Below are positions 24,094 through 33,586 of a stretch of DNA of 47,428 nucleotides, piece after piece. Position numbers and translations under genes: made by a program. A model generated the notes under the pieces. That model was not told the origin of the DNA. It saw nothing but the letters and a program-made list of their open reading frames with translations, and did no database searches. This DNA is from Bacteroidota bacterium (GTDB lineage: Bacteria; Bacteroidota; Ignavibacteria; Kapaibacteriales; UBA961): the NCBI GenBank assembly GCA_018266765.1, contig JAFDZU010000049.1:40404-87831 (forward strand), read 5' to 3'. How positions within the stretch are numbered: position 1 is the stretch's first letter; each line of letters opens with the position of its first letter.

Positions 24094-26168
24094 ACTTTCT
24101 CCAAAAAATAAGTTTTCATTATCCCTTTCCCTTTGATGTCCATTTCACCACGATTTATAAAAGTGAATGATGATTCACTCACTGTGTTTTTAAACACTTC
24201 GCTCACATGTATTTTCCCCGCCTCGCCGTAGCTCTCCATTCTGCTTGCAGTATTCACCGCGTCGCCCCATAAATCATAGGCAAATTTACTCTCGCCGATG
24301 ACTCCCGACACCGCGCTTCCCGTGTGGATTCCGATGCGGAAATCGAGTTCCAAGCCCTTCAGGTTGTCGTGCAGTAAATCGGGCGGAATGGCAAAATCTT
24401 CGAGCATGTCCAATGCGGCGTTTGCACAGCGCAGGGCGTGGTCGTCGCAGGGGTCGGGCGCGCCGGCAACCGCCATGTAGGCGTCGCCGATGGTCTTGAT
24501 TTTTTCGAGTCCGTGCTTCCGGCAGATTTCATCGAAATGATTGAAAATAAAGGCGAGTAATTTCACCAGATCTTCTGCGGAAAGGCGGGCGGCAAGCGGC
24601 GTAAAACCAACGACATCGGCAAAAATCACGGAAACAGCCGGAATGGTGTCGGCAATGAGTTTCTGTCCCTTTTTCAGGCGTTTGGTAATCGAAAGCGGCA
24701 GCACATTATTCAGAATCCGGTCGGTGGCTTCCTGCTCTTTCCGCAGGATTTCCTGCTTGTGCAGATACTCAATGCTTGTGGCTTTTTTGGCGCTGTCCTG
24801 ATTTTGAACCTCGTCGCGGACGGCAATAAATTTCTGCAAATGGTCGTATGCCTTCGTGAAATCTCCAAGCGAGGAATACGCATCGGCAAGCGCCTTGTGA
24901 GTTGCGTGAATAACCGCTTTTCCGGTAATTTTTTCGGATAAATCCAGTGCTTCATTTAGTATTGTCAGTGCCTCGTCCGTACTGCCGAAACGGAGCAGTA
25001 ACTTACCAATTTCGCATTGGGTTTCAGCAATTTCTAACACCGTATTGATTGATTTTCTGGTCTCCAAACTTTTGTTGAATGTTTCGTACGCCTCTTCGTA
25101 GCGTTCCAATGCCGCCAATGCCTCCCCGCAACGAAAATACGCATAGCCCAAGCCGTGTTTATCGCCGACTTTTTCGATAAAGGAAACGGCACGTGAGCCG
25201 TGTTCCAATGCGCCCGCCGCATCTCCGAGCCGCAGAAGCGCCATGCCAATTCCCATTTCCGCCCAGCCGGTTCCGTTCGTATTTCCCGATTCAATAATTA
25301 TCGCTTTCGCCCGCTCATTGAGTTCCTTTACTTTGTGATAATCCTCTAAGTGCATATAGGAATACGCCGCATTTGTCAGACGATTCACTAAATTATTCGC
25401 ATCGCCGGCTTCTTCGGCAACAGCAATTCCTTGTAGGGCATATTCAACCGACCGTCCTGCATCGCCGAGATACCAGTACGCGCCGCCGAGAAAATCGAGA
25501 GCTTCACTCTCGCCTTTTTTATTGCCTGTTAACTGAAAAATTACTAATGCCTTGTTTAAATACTCGATTGCGCCATAATAATCTGAGAGGTGTATCATCG
25601 AAACGTCGGCAATTTGGACATACATATAAGCCGTCAAAGCATGATTTTCACGCTGTTTGCATATAGTAAGCTGCTCTTTCAGAAATGTACGATACCCTTC
25701 ATAGTTGCCCGATTCATGGTATATATTTCTGATATTGCCAATCACCCTTGCAATGCCGGCTTCATTTTCAAGCTCGATTTCCATGTCAAGCGCTTTCTCA
25801 AACAACTCAATTGCCGGCTCGAACTCCTTGCTAAACATAAACACCCGCCCAATGTTCATCGTAGTCCGTGCAACGCCGGCTTTGTCGCCGAGTTGCTCGA
25901 ATACCGGCAGAGTAATGGCGAATTTTTCTGAGGCGCTGTAGTAGTCATCCGTCATGGTGTGCGCCATTCCTTTGAAGAGCAGTGCCCATGCCTCTGAATT
26001 TCTATCCCCTTGTTTTTGAGCAAGTTCCAGAAATTCTTCCGAAACAGAGAACAGTTCGCCGGTGTTTCGGTTGGCAGTAAGCGCGTTGCACAATGCCATC
26101 ATAGCGACTTTTTTTTGTGAATAATTTTGCGAGGATTCTACAGCTATTTTGAGTTCGTTTATGTTCAT
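24090..26168 (-). CDS. TPR-adenylate cyclase, array gene 13 (divergent)
   Basis: 692 aa, the longest cyclase of the array. About 10 TPR units (residues 30-450), but it lacks the GYD..KAEEYLLKAL module found before the linker in most others. Transducer stretch ILNNVLPLSITKRL, cyclase from about 510 with Asp518, Lys558, Asp562, Asp632, Asn639, Arg643. Its catalytic subtype (VIFADVVGFTPLAARLS) has no close partner in the window. The loop near the C-terminus is the short form (NTVSESSFTFIN) with no repeat insertion. The stretch around 24300-25300 is visibly richer in GC than neighbouring genes, so this copy may have a different history. ATGA overlap with the upstream gene, GGAG ribosome site inside that gene's end. 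Confidence 0.92.
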   Translation of the reverse strand: MNINELKIAVESSQNYSQKKVAMMALCNALTANRNTGELFSVSEEFLELAQKQGDRNSEAWALLFKGMAHTMTDDYYSASEKFAITLPVFEQLGDKAGVARTTMNIGRVFMFSKEFEPAIELFEKALDMEIELENEAGIARVIGNIRNIYHESGNYEGYRTFLKEQLTICKQRENHALTAYMYVQIADVSMIHLSDYYGAIEYLNKALVIFQLTGNKKGESEALDFLGGAYWYLGDAGRSVEYALQGIAVAEEAGDANNLVNRLTNAAYSYMHLEDYHKVKELNERAKAIIIESGNTNGTGWAEMGIGMALLRLGDAAGALEHGSRAVSFIEKVGDKHGLGYAYFRCGEALAALERYEEAYETFNKSLETRKSINTVLEIAETQCEIGKLLLRFGSTDEALTILNEALDLSEKITGKAVIHATHKALADAYSSLGDFTKAYDHLQKFIAVRDEVQNQDSAKKATSIEYLHKQEILRKEQEATDRILNNVLPLSITKRLKKGQKLIADTIPAVSVIFADVVGFTPLAARLSAEDLVKLLAFIFNHFDEICRKHGLEKIKTIGDAYMAVAGAPDPCDDHALRCANAALDMLEDFAIPPDLLHDNLKGLELDFRIGIHTGSAVSGVIGESKFAYDLWGDAVNTASRMESYGEAGKIHVSEVFKNTVSESSFTFINRGEMDIKGKGIMKTYFLEKV

Positions 26169-28063
26169 ATTTTTTTCTCCAAAAAAAATGTTTTCATTAT
26201 CCCTTTTCCTTTGATGTCCATCTCACCACGATTTATAAAATTGAACGATGATTCACCAACTGCATTTTTAAATTCTTCGCTCACATGGATCCTCCCTGCC
26301 TCGCCGTGCGATTCCATTCTTGAGGCAGTATTTACCGCATCGCCCCATAAATCATACGTGAATTTCTTCTTACCGATTACCCCTGCAACGACATCGCCAC
26401 TGTGAATGCCTATCCGTAATTGTATTTCTTCGCCAGTGGAAATTGACTTGAACTGTTTTATTGCTTCGAGCATTTCCACAGCCATCAATGCCATTGCTTC
26501 GGCATGGTCTGCGCGAGGTTCCGGTGCGCCGGAGACTACCATGTACGCATCTCCGATGGTCTTAATTTTCTCTAAGCCATGTTTTTCGGCAAGGGTGTCA
26601 AACACACTGAATATTCTATCCAATCCTTCGACAAGTTCTTCCGGCGAAATACGTTGTGAGAGCTTGGTAAATTCCACAATATCTGCAAAAAGAACCGAAA
26701 CATTACTTAGCTTTTCTGCGATACGTTTTGTGCAGGCAAGCATTTTATCGGCAATACTCGGCGGTAGTACATTATGGAGTAATTTGTTTGTTGCTTCAAT
26801 TGTAGCGGTTGCTTTTGCCTGCACAAGCTCAAATTGTTTGTCCCTTTCCCTCATTATTCGCTGTTGTTCGGCATTCTGTGCATGGCGTTTTGCTTCTTCA
26901 CTCAATACTTCCTTTTCTAATTTATAAAACTGCTTAAAGTTCAGAATACTTTCTTGGAGTCGCCCCTGCCTTTCATATATATCAGCTAATTCTTTATGAC
27001 ATAATAAAACATGGTGTTTATTTTCAATTTCTTGGCTAAGAGCTAATCCTTCAAGTAAATATTTTTCTGCAACAATAATATCCTCTTCTGATTCGATGCG
27101 ACGGGCGATAATAGTTCCTATAGATGCCAATCGAATGGCACAACCTCTTGTATTTTGAAGTTCTTTATCCAACGCAAGTGCCTTAATTTGGTACTCAAGT
27201 GCAATATTATATTCACCTCTGGATGCAAATTCATCGGCTAAGTTGCTCAGGCGAATTGCTTTGCCGCGGTTATTGACAAGTTCTTCATCAATAGCAAGTG
27301 CTTTCGTAAAACACTCAATCGCTAAGTCAGAATTATTGAGATGAGAATATGCCATCCCCATATTACTAAGTCGTTGGGCGATACCTTTTCTATTTCCTAA
27401 TTCCTCGTCTATTCCTATTGAACGCTGAAAATAATCGAGTGCTTTTTCATAATCGCCTAAATGCTCATACACAATTCCTATATTATTATATCGGGTGGCT
27501 CGACTGACCGTATTGTCTGTTTGCTCATCAAGATTTACAGCAATCATAAAATGATTAAGAGCTTTACTGTAATCTCCGAGTCTGCCATAGGCAATTCCAA
27601 GATTATTCTGCCACATAGCCATGCCACGCTTGTTATCAATTGATGTGTCAAGTTCGAGTGCCTTTGTTGTTAGCTCAATATCTTCAATATAATTTTCTTT
27701 GAGCCCTTTTGTCACCCCGAGATTTCCGAATGCTCTGGCAATTAGCTTCATATCACCAACAGATTCACTCTCTATTAAACTTTTTTCGTACCATTCTACA
27801 GCTGAATCATAATCACTTTGATAACGGGCAGTTGTGCCCAGTATATGATAGGCGTAGGCAAGAAGATTATGACATTCCCTATATTCAGAACTGATCTCTT
27901 CTTCAATATTTTTCAGAGAATTTATGTTGCAAGAATAATTGGTATTTACTAACTCTACTACTTGTAAAGCAGTTGCACGGGCTTGCTCATAATTACCGCG
28001 AAGTCCATCTGTATCGGCATTTTGAAGCCGCTCAAGTAAAGAATTCAAATAAATGTTGCTCAT
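26165..28063 (-). CDS. TPR-adenylate cyclase, array gene 12
   Basis: 632 aa. About 9 TPR units (residues 20-390; KALNHFMIAVNLD, KALDYFQRSIGID), linker ending LLHNVLPPSIADKM, cyclase domain from about 455. Catalytic set Asp461, Lys501, Asp505, Asp571, Asn578, Arg582. Subtype 4 (FTKLSQRISPEELVEGLD), closest to the gene at 33583-35610. It has the short, uninterrupted C-terminal loop (NAVGESSFNFIN), probably the ancestral form. ATGA overlaps at its start with the gene upstream and at its end with the gene downstream; strong GGAG ribosome site. Confidence 0.92.
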   Translation of the reverse strand: MSNIYLNSLLERLQNADTDGLRGNYEQARATALQVVELVNTNYSCNINSLKNIEEEISSEYRECHNLLAYAYHILGTTARYQSDYDSAVEWYEKSLIESESVGDMKLIARAFGNLGVTKGLKENYIEDIELTTKALELDTSIDNKRGMAMWQNNLGIAYGRLGDYSKALNHFMIAVNLDEQTDNTVSRATRYNNIGIVYEHLGDYEKALDYFQRSIGIDEELGNRKGIAQRLSNMGMAYSHLNNSDLAIECFTKALAIDEELVNNRGKAIRLSNLADEFASRGEYNIALEYQIKALALDKELQNTRGCAIRLASIGTIIARRIESEEDIIVAEKYLLEGLALSQEIENKHHVLLCHKELADIYERQGRLQESILNFKQFYKLEKEVLSEEAKRHAQNAEQQRIMRERDKQFELVQAKATATIEATNKLLHNVLPPSIADKMLACTKRIAEKLSNVSVLFADIVEFTKLSQRISPEELVEGLDRIFSVFDTLAEKHGLEKIKTIGDAYMVVSGAPEPRADHAEAMALMAVEMLEAIKQFKSISTGEEIQLRIGIHSGDVVAGVIGKKKFTYDLWGDAVNTASRMESHGEAGRIHVSEEFKNAVGESSFNFINRGEMDIKGKGIMKTFFLEKKI

Positions 28064-30072
28064 ATTTTCTCCAAAAAATATGTTTTCATCATCCCCTTGC
28101 CTTTGATGTCTATCTCGCCACGCTCTACAAGAACCACATCCCTACCTTCTTCCCCCAACGAGAAGGAGAAAGAGGAAGCAAAGCCCTCCCTCCTGAGGAG
28201 GTTTTGGGTAGGGGCTCGATGATTGAGATGTCGTACAAATTCTTCAGAAACATGAATCTTACCCGCTTCGCCGTGAGATTCCATTCTACTCGCCGTATTC
28301 ACCGCATCGCCCCATAAATCATACGAGTATTTATTCTCACCGATGATTCCTGCAACTACGTTTCCCGAATGCAAACCAATTCTAAAACCCAAGTCTATCA
28401 GAACAGAAAACCTTTGCTCCATCGAAAAATCTTCCAGCATTTCTAGTGCCGCAAGTGCTGTTCGCTCTGCGTGATTTTCAACTGCTATGGGTGCACCGCA
28501 CACTGCCATATATGCATCGCCGATGGTCTTGATTTTTTCAAGTCCGTACTTCTTACAAATCATATCAAAACGGGTGAAAACAATGTCGAGAATATCTATT
28601 AATTCTCCGGCAGGAAGTTTTGAAGACAATTGTGTAAAGCCCACAATATCAGTAAATAATACGCTCACGTTTTGGAAAGTATCGGCTATTTTCTTTTCGC
28701 CTTTGAGCAGACGCTCCGTGATATTAGGTGGGAGAATATTGGCAAGAATTTCATTCGTTGCTGTTGCAAGAGCGCGTTCAATGGCATGAGATTTTTCTGT
28801 TTCGGCAAGTTGACGTTCATACGCAGATATATTTGCCTGTTTAATTGCCTCATCAGACTGAATTTCCATCTCCAGAATATAATATTTTTTGATATAGATA
28901 ATTGCTTCCGGCAGACGGTTTTGATGCTCATACAATTCACCTAAAGATTTATAAACAAACTTATTTTGTGGCTTTGTACCAAGTTCTATATTGAGAGTTT
29001 CAGCAAGGAACAAGTATTCTTCGGCAAGGTGTGGATTATATCCATCAAACTCTTTATACCCGTAAATCGAAGCGCACCTTGCATAACATAGCGCAATTCC
29101 ATTTTTACGACCAAGCTCCTGACACAGAGTCAATGCCCTCAAATAAAATTCGAGCGCAAGATTGAATTTATTCAAATATTTATAGGTATTTCCAATATTC
29201 CCCAAACAGATAGAAATACTATGAATATCGCCTAATTCTTCATATATTTCCAACGAGGCGAGCTGATATTCCAATGCACGTGAATTATTAGAGATATTGT
29301 TGTACAGATTTCCTAGATTCGACAAATTGCCTGCAATACTATGTTTATTTTGTAACAGTTCGGCAAGAGCAAGAGCTTTGTTTATATATTCAAGTGCGCG
29401 AGTATAATCCCCCATATTATTATATAAATTACTAAGATTTCCGTATTGTTTTTCAATGCTTGATTTATCATCTATTTGCTCTGCATAGAAGAGTGCTAAA
29501 TTCCCATATTCTAAAGACTGCTTGAAATCTCCTAAACTTTTGTAGACATTTCCAATATTTGCAGATGTCCGAATAATAAATGGCTTGTAGTCAATTTCAC
29601 GAAGAATGATGAGTGCTTTTTGATAATATTCTAATGCCCTTGGCAGGTCAGCAAGTCGATCGTAACAAAGCCCAATATTACATAATTGCCCCCCTATTCT
29701 TTTTTTATTGCCCAGTTCCTCAGCAATTTTTAAGGATTGCAAACTTGTTTCGATTGCTGCAGAATAGTCTGCAATATCAATGTACATATTTCCGATACTA
29801 CTGAGAGCCGTTTCTTGAAGCTCTTTGAACTTATGAAACTTGCATAATTCCAACGCTTCATTGATACAGGGAAAAGCATTTTTTACCTGCCCTCGTATTC
29901 TCATAGATACTGAAATCTTAATAAGTGCACGAGCTCTCAGCATCGGATAATCACCTGATTCGGTTGCTTCCAGAACTTCTTTGCAGAGCGACTCGGCTTT
30001 AGCATAGTTATCATCTATAAGTGCTTCCTCAGCGAGGGTTATTGTTTTGAGTAGAGTTTCTTCGCTCTTCAT
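28060..30072 (-). CDS. TPR-adenylate cyclase, array gene 11, with repeat insertion
   Basis: 670 aa. About 10 TPR units (residues 15-395; RALEYYQKALIIL, RALEYINKALALA), transducer stretch ILANILPPNITERL, cyclase from about 468. Catalytic set Asp475, Lys515, Asp519, Asp585, Asn592, Arg596. Subtype 3 (FTQLSSKLPAGELIDILD), with the genes at 39114 and 42807. About 30 extra residues (616-646; NLLRREGFASSFSFSLGEEG) in the loop before RGEIDIKGKG come from a palindromic genomic repeat (28139-28214). The frame is intact and the conserved tail follows, so the protein is probably still active. ATGA overlap at its 5' end, weak ribosome site. Confidence 0.92.
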   Translation of the reverse strand: MKSEETLLKTITLAEEALIDDNYAKAESLCKEVLEATESGDYPMLRARALIKISVSMRIRGQVKNAFPCINEALELCKFHKFKELQETALSSIGNMYIDIADYSAAIETSLQSLKIAEELGNKKRIGGQLCNIGLCYDRLADLPRALEYYQKALIILREIDYKPFIIRTSANIGNVYKSLGDFKQSLEYGNLALFYAEQIDDKSSIEKQYGNLSNLYNNMGDYTRALEYINKALALAELLQNKHSIAGNLSNLGNLYNNISNNSRALEYQLASLEIYEELGDIHSISICLGNIGNTYKYLNKFNLALEFYLRALTLCQELGRKNGIALCYARCASIYGYKEFDGYNPHLAEEYLFLAETLNIELGTKPQNKFVYKSLGELYEHQNRLPEAIIYIKKYYILEMEIQSDEAIKQANISAYERQLAETEKSHAIERALATATNEILANILPPNITERLLKGEKKIADTFQNVSVLFTDIVGFTQLSSKLPAGELIDILDIVFTRFDMICKKYGLEKIKTIGDAYMAVCGAPIAVENHAERTALAALEMLEDFSMEQRFSVLIDLGFRIGLHSGNVVAGIIGENKYSYDLWGDAVNTASRMESHGEAGKIHVSEEFVRHLNHRAPTQNLLRREGFASSFSFSLGEEGRDVVLVERGEIDIKGKGMMKTYFLEKI
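28139..28214 (-). repeat. Palindromic repeat inserted in cyclase gene (family B)
   Basis: About 76 bp bounded by CCCTACC and GGTAGGG, with internal palindromes CCTCCTGAGGAGG and a CTTCT..AGAAG pair. It resembles the interspersed CCCTACC...GGTAGGG elements common in Bacteroidota-like genomes. It sits in frame at the same loop of the cyclase domain where other array genes carry a different repeat. Confidence 0.7.
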
Positions 30073-31982
30073 AATTGTATGTTAGATTGTTCCAAAAAAT
30101 ACGTTTTCATCATGCCTTTGCCTTTGATGTCCATTTCACCACGGGGGATAAATTGTATCGGCAAGTCATTGAGTATAGTCGAAATGAGCGCGTTTCTAAA
30201 TTCTTCGCTCACATGAATCTTCCCCGCTTCGCCATGGCTTTCCATTCTACTTGCCGTGTTCACCGCATCGCCCCATAAATCATAAGCATATTTGTTCTTC
30301 CCGATGATTCCCGCTACCACACTACCCGAATGAATACCTATTCGCATATTTATCGAAACATCTTCGACTACTGCCGGAAATTCCTCGATAGCTTTCAGCA
30401 TCTCTATTGCCATCGCGCCCAGACGCTCGGCGTGGTCATCACATCGCTCGGGTAAACCTGCAACTACCATATAACAATCACCAATAGTCTTAATTTTTTC
30501 GCAACCATACTTATCAGCCAATAAGTCGAACGTATTGAAGATTCCGTCAAGCCCTGCTACGAGCTGTTCAGGAGTAACTCGTTGGGAAAGTTTAGTAAAG
30601 CCGACTATATCGGCAAATAGAACCGACACGCTTTCATAACTATCCACGATAGTTTTTTCGCCTTCTATCATGCGGTCGGCTATTTGAGAAGGCAGGATAT
30701 TATGCAGAATTTTTTCTTGCTCTTGGAAACGGGCGAGTTTTACTTGGCGGTCACGCTCTGATTCTTCCAGCTTTCGGCGATGTTCCATAAGCAGAGTTTG
30801 CTTTTTTACTTCTTCGTTTTGGACTTCCTCTTTAATATAATGGTACTTTTCAAAATGTGCCTGACATTCCTTCCACCGCATTTCATTTTTATATAAGTCA
30901 GCAAGAGATTTATGACATCCATACATGTATATTTTAGCACCAATTTCCACATTAATTCCGAGTGATTTGAGCAAGAACTCCTCTGCTTTAACAGCGTCGT
31001 AACCGGCAAACGTTGGTGTCGCATAAATTTCACCAATTGCAGCTATGTCGATTGCAATGATTAATTTATCACCGATAACTTCTTTGATAGCCAGTGACTT
31101 TTGGTAATACTCCAAAGCCGTTTCGTAATCCGAAATTTTTTGATAAACATTCCCTATACCTTGAAGAACTTGTGCAAAATGATGTTTTAAACCCAATTCT
31201 TCATTAATTGCCAGTGATTTTTGTAAATATTCTAATGCTTTGGTGTAGTCGGTAAGCTCTTTATATGCAGAACCGATATTGCTAAGATTAAGAGCAATGC
31301 CATTTTTATTGCCGAGTTCTTCATGAATCGCCAGAGACTTTTGAAGATACTCTAACATCTGAACGTGATCTGAAAGATGCCCATATAAATTTCCGATATT
31401 GCCCAAACTTCCTGCAATGCCTTCCTTATTACCTATTTCTTCGTTGATTGCCAATGCCTTTTGAAAATACTCTAAGGCAGAAGCATAATCGGAAAGCATC
31501 GCATAGACAATCCCGATATTTGAGAGATTTTTTACTATCCATGCTTTATTGTCCATCTTTTCGTTGGAAATCAGCGCGCTCTGAAAATACTCTAACGCTT
31601 GGGAATAATCAGAAATTCCCATATATATTGTTCCAATATTATGAAGTAAACCCACTTTTCGAATCTGGTCACCAATCTGCTCACTAAACATAAGCGATGT
31701 TTTTGCCTGGCTCAACGCAAGAGCATAATCAGCCCGTATTTCAGAAATAGAATTGAGTCGATTGTATGCATGAGCAAGGCAATATATTATTGCGTATTTC
31801 TGTGAACTTTTTTCATGTATCTCTCCCAAATCATTCCGTTCTATATATGGTTCAAGTAATAACAAAACTTCATTAGCACAGTTTTCTGATTGAACGTAAT
31901 CCGAATGTTCATATAATGTTCGGGCATTTTTAAGTAATTCAGTTGATTCGTCAATTTTCGCTTGAATCGCTTGGTCTTTCAT
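30069..31982 (-). CDS. TPR-adenylate cyclase, array gene 10 (hybrid)
   Basis: 637 aa. About 9 TPR units (residues 20-385; QALEYFQSALISN, KALEYLQKSLAIN), linker RDRQVKLARFQEQEK-ILHNILPSQIADRM, cyclase from about 451 with Asp458, Lys498, Asp502, Asp568, Asn575, Arg579. It is a clear mosaic: the N-terminus (LLEPYIERNDLGE, ADYALALSQAK) matches the gene at 37450, the linker matches the gene at 22273, and the start of the catalytic core (FTKLSQRVTPEQLVAGLD) matches the genes at 26165 and 33583. GDCYMVVAGLP replaces the usual GDAYMAVAGAP. ATGA overlaps both neighbours; GGAG ribosome site. Confidence 0.92.
   Translation of the reverse strand: MKDQAIQAKIDESTELLKNARTLYEHSDYVQSENCANEVLLLLEPYIERNDLGEIHEKSSQKYAIIYCLAHAYNRLNSISEIRADYALALSQAKTSLMFSEQIGDQIRKVGLLHNIGTIYMGISDYSQALEYFQSALISNEKMDNKAWIVKNLSNIGIVYAMLSDYASALEYFQKALAINEEIGNKEGIAGSLGNIGNLYGHLSDHVQMLEYLQKSLAIHEELGNKNGIALNLSNIGSAYKELTDYTKALEYLQKSLAINEELGLKHHFAQVLQGIGNVYQKISDYETALEYYQKSLAIKEVIGDKLIIAIDIAAIGEIYATPTFAGYDAVKAEEFLLKSLGINVEIGAKIYMYGCHKSLADLYKNEMRWKECQAHFEKYHYIKEEVQNEEVKKQTLLMEHRRKLEESERDRQVKLARFQEQEKILHNILPSQIADRMIEGEKTIVDSYESVSVLFADIVGFTKLSQRVTPEQLVAGLDGIFNTFDLLADKYGCEKIKTIGDCYMVVAGLPERCDDHAERLGAMAIEMLKAIEEFPAVVEDVSINMRIGIHSGSVVAGIIGKNKYAYDLWGDAVNTASRMESHGEAGKIHVSEEFRNALISTILNDLPIQFIPRGEMDIKGKGMMKTYFLEQSNIQL
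30165..30189 (-). repeat. Interspersed repeat in cyclase tail, copy 3 (diverged)
   Basis: Core reads ATTGAGTATAGTCGA, with three changes from the common CTGAGCGAAGTCGA form, giving ISTILNDLP in the protein. It is the most diverged of the nine copies, so the insertion is old relative to the near-identical copies. Confidence 0.6.
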
Positions 31983-33586
31983 TGTAATTTCTCCAAAAAA
32001 TAGGAGGTCATTATCCCTTTGCCTTTGATGTCCATTTCACCACGAGGGATAAATTGTATAGGTAGGTCATTGAGCGTAGTCGAAATGAGCGCGTTTCTAA
32101 AGTCTTCACTCACATGAATCTTCCCTGCTTCGCCATGCGATTCCATACGACTAGCGGTGTTCACCGCATCGGAGTAGATATCATACACAAATCGCTCCTC
32201 GCCAATGACTCCTGCAACTACCGAGCCTGTATGAAGACCAATGCGCACGCTGTGTATTGCTCCTTCCGGCATGTGTTGGCGGATATCGGAAGGAAGGGAG
32301 ATTGTTTCTTGCATCTCAAGTGCAGCCCTTGCCAGACGCTCGGCGTGGTCGGTACATTCAACAGGCGCACCTGCCACCGCCATATAGCCGTCGCCGATGG
32401 TTTTGATTTTCTCGCAACCATGTTTTTTAATGATGCGGTCGAACTCGCCAAAGACGAAGTTGAGAAATCGCACTACCACAAACGCCGGCATATCGGCAGA
32501 GATGGGTGTGAAACCCGCAATGTCGGCAAAGAGAATGGATACTTGCGGAAAGTAGTCCGCTATTTCTGTCTCGCCACCAATAATCCTCGTGGCTATACTT
32601 TCCGGCAACACTTTGTGCAGTAAAGAAGTGGTAGCACTCATCTTCGCATCAGCGCTAGCTTTGGCTATGGCTATCTCCTTCTCACGCTCTCGCTGTTCGC
32701 TTTGCTTTTTGACTTCTTCCGCATTTATCTTTTTTTCCAGGTCGATATATTTCTTGTAGTGAACAAATGCCTCTGCCGTACGCTCTTCGTTTTCATAGAG
32801 CATGGAAAGAATTCTGTGGCAGTCAAGCAATGCTTCTTTACGACCGGTCTCAGTGCTGAGAGACAAAGCTTTGAGCAGGTACTCCTCTGCCTTAGCGGCA
32901 TCGTAGCCCTCATACTTTTTCTCGGTAAAGAGAGAGCCGATGTTCGCTGTATTGGCCGCTACTCCTGAAATATTCGCAAGCTCTTCGTGAGCGGCGAGAG
33001 CTTTCTGGAAGTATTCGAGTGCCATGTCGTGTGTACCAATATCTCCATACAAACTCCCGATGTTCCCTATAACATTTGCCCTGAAATATTTTTCTCCGAT
33101 TTCTTCGAATATGGCGAGGGCTTTGGTATAGTATTCCAATGCTTTTTCGTAGGAGTCAATATCTCTGTACACGTTACCGATGTTTACCGTTGTTCCCCCA
33201 ATCAATCTCTTATCTCCGATTTCTTCTAAAGATTCGAGGGCATAGTGGTAGTATTCGAGCGCTTGCTTGGATGAACCAAGTCTCCAATGGACATTCCCGA
33301 TCGAATTCTGTGCTCGTGCTTTACTATGGGGGAAGAGATGCTCTGTAGCGAGGTCGAGAGACGTATGAGCGCTGGCGAGCGCTAGATCGTAATCTCCTTT
33401 ACGCCGAGCGGAGTCAGAAAACGTCAGGAGGGCAGAACAGTACACCCCCTGTCGGTCGGCGGCATCTTCCTTCAGAAGGACTTCGGAGAGAACCTGTTGT
33501 GCAAGTTTCTCTGCTTCGTCGTAGTTGCCGGATATATTGAGTTCATCTGCCTGGGTTAAAAGGGCTTTGAGTTCTTCGTAATTCAT
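31979..33586 (-). CDS. TPR-adenylate cyclase, array gene 9
   Basis: 535 aa, the shortest complete cyclase of the array. About 7 TPR units (residues 15-280; QALEYYHYALESL, KALEYYTKALAIF), transducer stretch LLHKVLPESIATRI, cyclase from about 348. Catalytic set Asp355, Lys395, Asp399, Asp469, Asn476, Arg480. Subtype 2 with gene 15 (FPQVSILFADIAGFTPISA, YDIYSD), but its 3' tail is nearly identical to the adjacent gene at 33583, which belongs to subtype 4. This codon-level sharing across subtypes indicates local gene conversion. ATGA overlap upstream. Confidence 0.92.
   Translation of the reverse strand: MNYEELKALLTQADELNISGNYDEAEKLAQQVLSEVLLKEDAADRQGVYCSALLTFSDSARRKGDYDLALASAHTSLDLATEHLFPHSKARAQNSIGNVHWRLGSSKQALEYYHYALESLEEIGDKRLIGGTTVNIGNVYRDIDSYEKALEYYTKALAIFEEIGEKYFRANVIGNIGSLYGDIGTHDMALEYFQKALAAHEELANISGVAANTANIGSLFTEKKYEGYDAAKAEEYLLKALSLSTETGRKEALLDCHRILSMLYENEERTAEAFVHYKKYIDLEKKINAEEVKKQSEQREREKEIAIAKASADAKMSATTSLLHKVLPESIATRIIGGETEIADYFPQVSILFADIAGFTPISADMPAFVVVRFLNFVFGEFDRIIKKHGCEKIKTIGDGYMAVAGAPVECTDHAERLARAALEMQETISLPSDIRQHMPEGAIHSVRIGLHTGSVVAGVIGEERFVYDIYSDAVNTASRMESHGEAGKIHVSEDFRNALISTTLNDLPIQFIPRGEMDIKGKGIMTSYFLEKLQ
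32066..32090 (-). repeat. Interspersed repeat in cyclase tail, copy 4
   Basis: Core ATTGAGCGTAGTCGA, one base different in the central part from the common form and shared with the copy at 42890; encodes ISTTLNDLP. Confidence 0.65.
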
